From the NCBI GenBank assembly GCA_964542305.1, contig CAZITX010000011.1, positions 1 to 64,000 on the forward strand: a DNA stretch of 64,000 nucleotides. The letters run 5' to 3'. Every line of letters starts with the position of its first letter. Position 1 is the first letter of the stretch. This DNA comes from DMER64 sp964542305 (GTDB lineage: Bacteria > Bacteroidota > Bacteroidia > Bacteroidales > UBA932). Positions 62,409 to 64,000 of the stretch are shown piece by piece. Below the pieces are notes generated by a model that was not told where the DNA came from, searched no databases, and saw nothing but the letters and a program-made list of their open reading frames with translations. The translations under genes were made by a program, and so were the position numbers.

Positions 62409-63224
62409 ATGAAAATACAGAAATTTATTATTATACTGCTAACCACAACCTGTGCAATTTCTTTTGTGAATGATGCCACAGCCCAGACTATTACAAGACC
62501 GCCTGCAGAATTGAATCTGCATCCGTTTTATAAAAAGTACATCAATGTAAACGGCATCCATCTTATTTCTTCTCACCGGGTTCCGGATTCGGCCCTGGTA
62601 GCTGCTTATAAAACACTCGATGCACTAACCGGATTCCTGCCTGAAGAAGTGCTTATAGCCATGACCGATCTTAACACCCGTGTAGGAGTGATGGCACGTT
62701 ACGAAGGTACAACCGATATTCCCGAACATGCTTCCCTGGCAAACGATACCACATTAAACTGGGATGTCCGTGCAAGGGGGCTCGGAGGAGATCGTGATTT
62801 GCCCATGTCTACTTGTGCAGAGGAAAATATTCTGGCATACCAGATAGATAAGTACCATGCCGAGGATATCATGATACATGAATTTGCACATTCCATTCAC
62901 CTGATTGCCCTGATTCATGTTTATCCGGATTTCAACAGTCGTCTGCGGAAATCATTGGATGCGGCCCTGGAGGAAGGGAAATGGGAAAATACGTATGCAG
63001 CCACAAACATTGCAGAATATTGGGCAGAAGGTGTTCAGACCTGGTTCAATGTCAATGCCGAAGTACCTTTCCCGGACGGCAAACACAACCAGATAAACAC
63101 ACGGGAAGAATTGCGTATTTACGACAAAAGCTTGTATGACATTTTAAGTGAATTTTTTCCGGAAACGGAAGAAAGCATTTCCCGTCACAAATACGTAAAC
63201 AATTATACAGTGACGTCAAAATAA
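62409..63224 (+). CDS. Secreted HExxH metal-site protein, function unknown (putative metallopeptidase)
   Basis: A 271-residue exported protein (signal to about ATAQ, residue 26) that I do not recognise as a characterised family. It carries HEFAHSIH with His157-Glu158-His161, and about 42-46 residues later EYWAEGVQTWF (Glu203, Glu207), the layout of a gluzincin-type metal site in which a downstream Glu is the third ligand. The first half (LTGFLPEEVLIAMTDLNTRVGV) has no recognised domain. It follows the susD-2 terminator and precedes a GH43. It may be a peptidase acting on a glycoprotein, or a non-peptidase hydrolase. Confidence 0.7.
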   Translation: MKIQKFIIILLTTTCAISFVNDATAQTITRPPAELNLHPFYKKYINVNGIHLISSHRVPDSALVAAYKTLDALTGFLPEEVLIAMTDLNTRVGVMARYEGTTDIPEHASLANDTTLNWDVRARGLGGDRDLPMSTCAEENILAYQIDKYHAEDIMIHEFAHSIHLIALIHVYPDFNSRLRKSLDAALEEGKWENTYAATNIAEYWAEGVQTWFNVNAEVPFPDGKHNQINTREELRIYDKSLYDILSEFFPETEESISRHKYVNNYTVTSK

Positions 63225-63256
63225 TTTAAAAATAAGCTATTCCGTCACCTCCTGTC

Positions 63257-63285
63257 GTTGTCTTCCGGGATTTTTGATAAATTTA
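63257..63285 (+). promoter_or_regulatory. Possible promoter of the terminal GH43 gene
   Basis: GTTG (63257-63260) and TAAATTTA (63278-63285), 17 bp apart, are imperfect matches to the TTTG and TAnnTTTG elements. They lie 20-50 bp ahead of the GH43 ATG. The match is weak. Confidence 0.25.
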
Positions 63286-63305
63286 GCACTAAGAATAATC
63301 TATAA

Positions 63306-64000
63306 ATGATAATTACAGTGCTTAGGAAAATTCCCCTATCATTTTTCATCTTGCTTATTTTTACTCTTAACCCGTTTGACGGATTATTGGCGCAAAAATT
63401 TCACAGCGACAATGGTGACGGCACGTACACCAATCCGCTGATCCCGGCTGATTTTCCGGATCCCGACGTCATATTGGTCGGGGATACTTATTACATGGTT
63501 TCAACCACTATGTTTATATTTCCGGGAGTGACCGTGTTGAAATCTTACGACCTTGTTAACTGGGAATACTGCAGCAACGCCGTGCCGCGGTTCGATTTCA
63601 GTCCCTGTTACAATCTGGACGGCTGTAACCGATACAGACACGGACAATGGGCCACCAGTTTCAGGTATCACAACGGGACCTTTTATTTGCTGTTTATTAC
63701 CCTGGATGAAGGCGGGTTTTTATGTTCGGCAACCCAGGCAGAAGGTCCCTGGAGTATCCGGAAATTGCCTAAGGGTTTTTACGATCCCGGCCTTTTTTTT
63801 GATGATGACGGGGAAATTTATGTTGCTCACGGGTACGGTGAAATCAGCATTACCCCGCTGGATGAAAATTTTGCTCCGGCTGGCCGTGATTCCCTGGTAT
63901 ACACGGGTACTATTCGCCACGGACTTGAAGGAACGCATGTTTACAAGATAGGCGGTTATTATTACCTGTATTGTACATACGGGGGCAGGGACGGGATCCA
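63306..64000 (+). CDS. GH43 (subfamily 12-like) alpha-L-arabinofuranosidase, truncated by window edge
   Basis: ATG 63306 opens MIITVLRKIPLSFF, a signal peptide ending near GLLAQ, followed by 200 or so residues that run off the window. NPLIPADFPDPDVI with base Asp52, the segment YYMVSTTMFIFPGV, YDPGLFFDDDG (second Asp) and LEGTHVYK (acid Glu) are as in GH43 subfamily 12, which contains alpha-L-arabinofuranosidases. Family calls in this subfamily often include a C-terminal beta-sandwich, which cannot be seen here. It fits the arabinose-directed second module. Confidence 0.88.
   Translation, partial: MIITVLRKIPLSFFILLIFTLNPFDGLLAQKFHSDNGDGTYTNPLIPADFPDPDVILVGDTYYMVSTTMFIFPGVTVLKSYDLVNWEYCSNAVPRFDFSPCYNLDGCNRYRHGQWATSFRYHNGTFYLLFITLDEGGFLCSATQAEGPWSIRKLPKGFYDPGLFFDDDGEIYVAHGYGEISITPLDENFAPAGRDSLVYTGTIRHGLEGTHVYKIGGYYYLYCTYGGRDGI

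Overview
The window comes from a member of the Bacteroidota, most likely the order Bacteroidales. The evidence is two SusC/SusD pairs, two giant one-protein hybrid two-component sensors (HTCS), many lipoprotein and Sec signal peptides starting MKK, and -7 boxes of the Bacteroides type TAnnTTTG. Genus cannot be read from the sequence alone. No rRNA, tRNA, CRISPR array, integrase or insertion sequence was seen.

Layout. (1) 1-1959: the start of an outer-membrane protein gene on the minus strand that runs off the window, and a GH130 mannosylglucose phosphorylase on the plus strand with a long leader holding a strong hairpin. (2) 8124-1956, minus strand: a four-gene operon of DUF1573 protein, GH3 lipoprotein, GPH sugar symporter and cytosolic GH43, which looks like a beta-xyloside uptake and cleavage module. 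(3) 8282-10523: two tandem CE1 esterases, convergent with HTCS-1 (14491-10547). (4) 14823-38840, plus strand: SusC-1/SusD-1, a terminator, then a long run of secreted enzymes: GH43 lipoprotein, CE6-CE1 fusion, GH9, GH43-CE1 fusion, CE1, GH51, two more CE1, a BD-FAE-like hydrolase, GH43 with a CBM-like tail, a type-B carboxylesterase and a CE15 glucuronoyl esterase. (5) 41960-38819, minus strand: araA-araB. (6) 42124-54977, plus strand: GH127, S9 peptidase, seven-bladed propeller lipoprotein, aldose 1-epimerase, Na+/solute symporter, araD and HTCS-2. (7) 55160-64000, plus strand: a second GH127, SusC-2/SusD-2, a terminator, an HExxH protein of unknown role, and a GH43 cut by the window edge.

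How the parts fit (inference). Regions 2-4 look like a polysaccharide utilisation locus for a heavily esterified hemicellulose such as glucuronoarabinoxylan. Feruloyl and acetyl groups would be removed by seven CE1 domains, CE6 and the BD-FAE-like enzyme, lignin-glucuronate esters by CE15, arabinose side chains by GH51/GH43, and xylo-oligomers by GH3, the GPH symporter and the cytosolic GH43. Regions 5-7 form an L-arabinose-centred module: beta-L-arabinofuranosidases, mutarotase, symporter and araBAD, with their own sensor and SusCD pair. The pairing of GH127 with a prolyl-oligopeptidase-type S9 peptidase and a metal-site protein raises the possibility that this part attacks arabinosylated hydroxyproline-rich glycoproteins.

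Most notable observations: the esterase battery, with an Asp/Glu split in the catalytic acid between two CE1 sub-groups; the GH43-CE1 fusion whose GH43 catalytic base looks like Glu; the free-standing propeller lipoprotein; a shared AATARTCCA element, in 21-bp-spaced pairs, upstream of both GH127 genes; and the leader hairpin of the GH130 gene.
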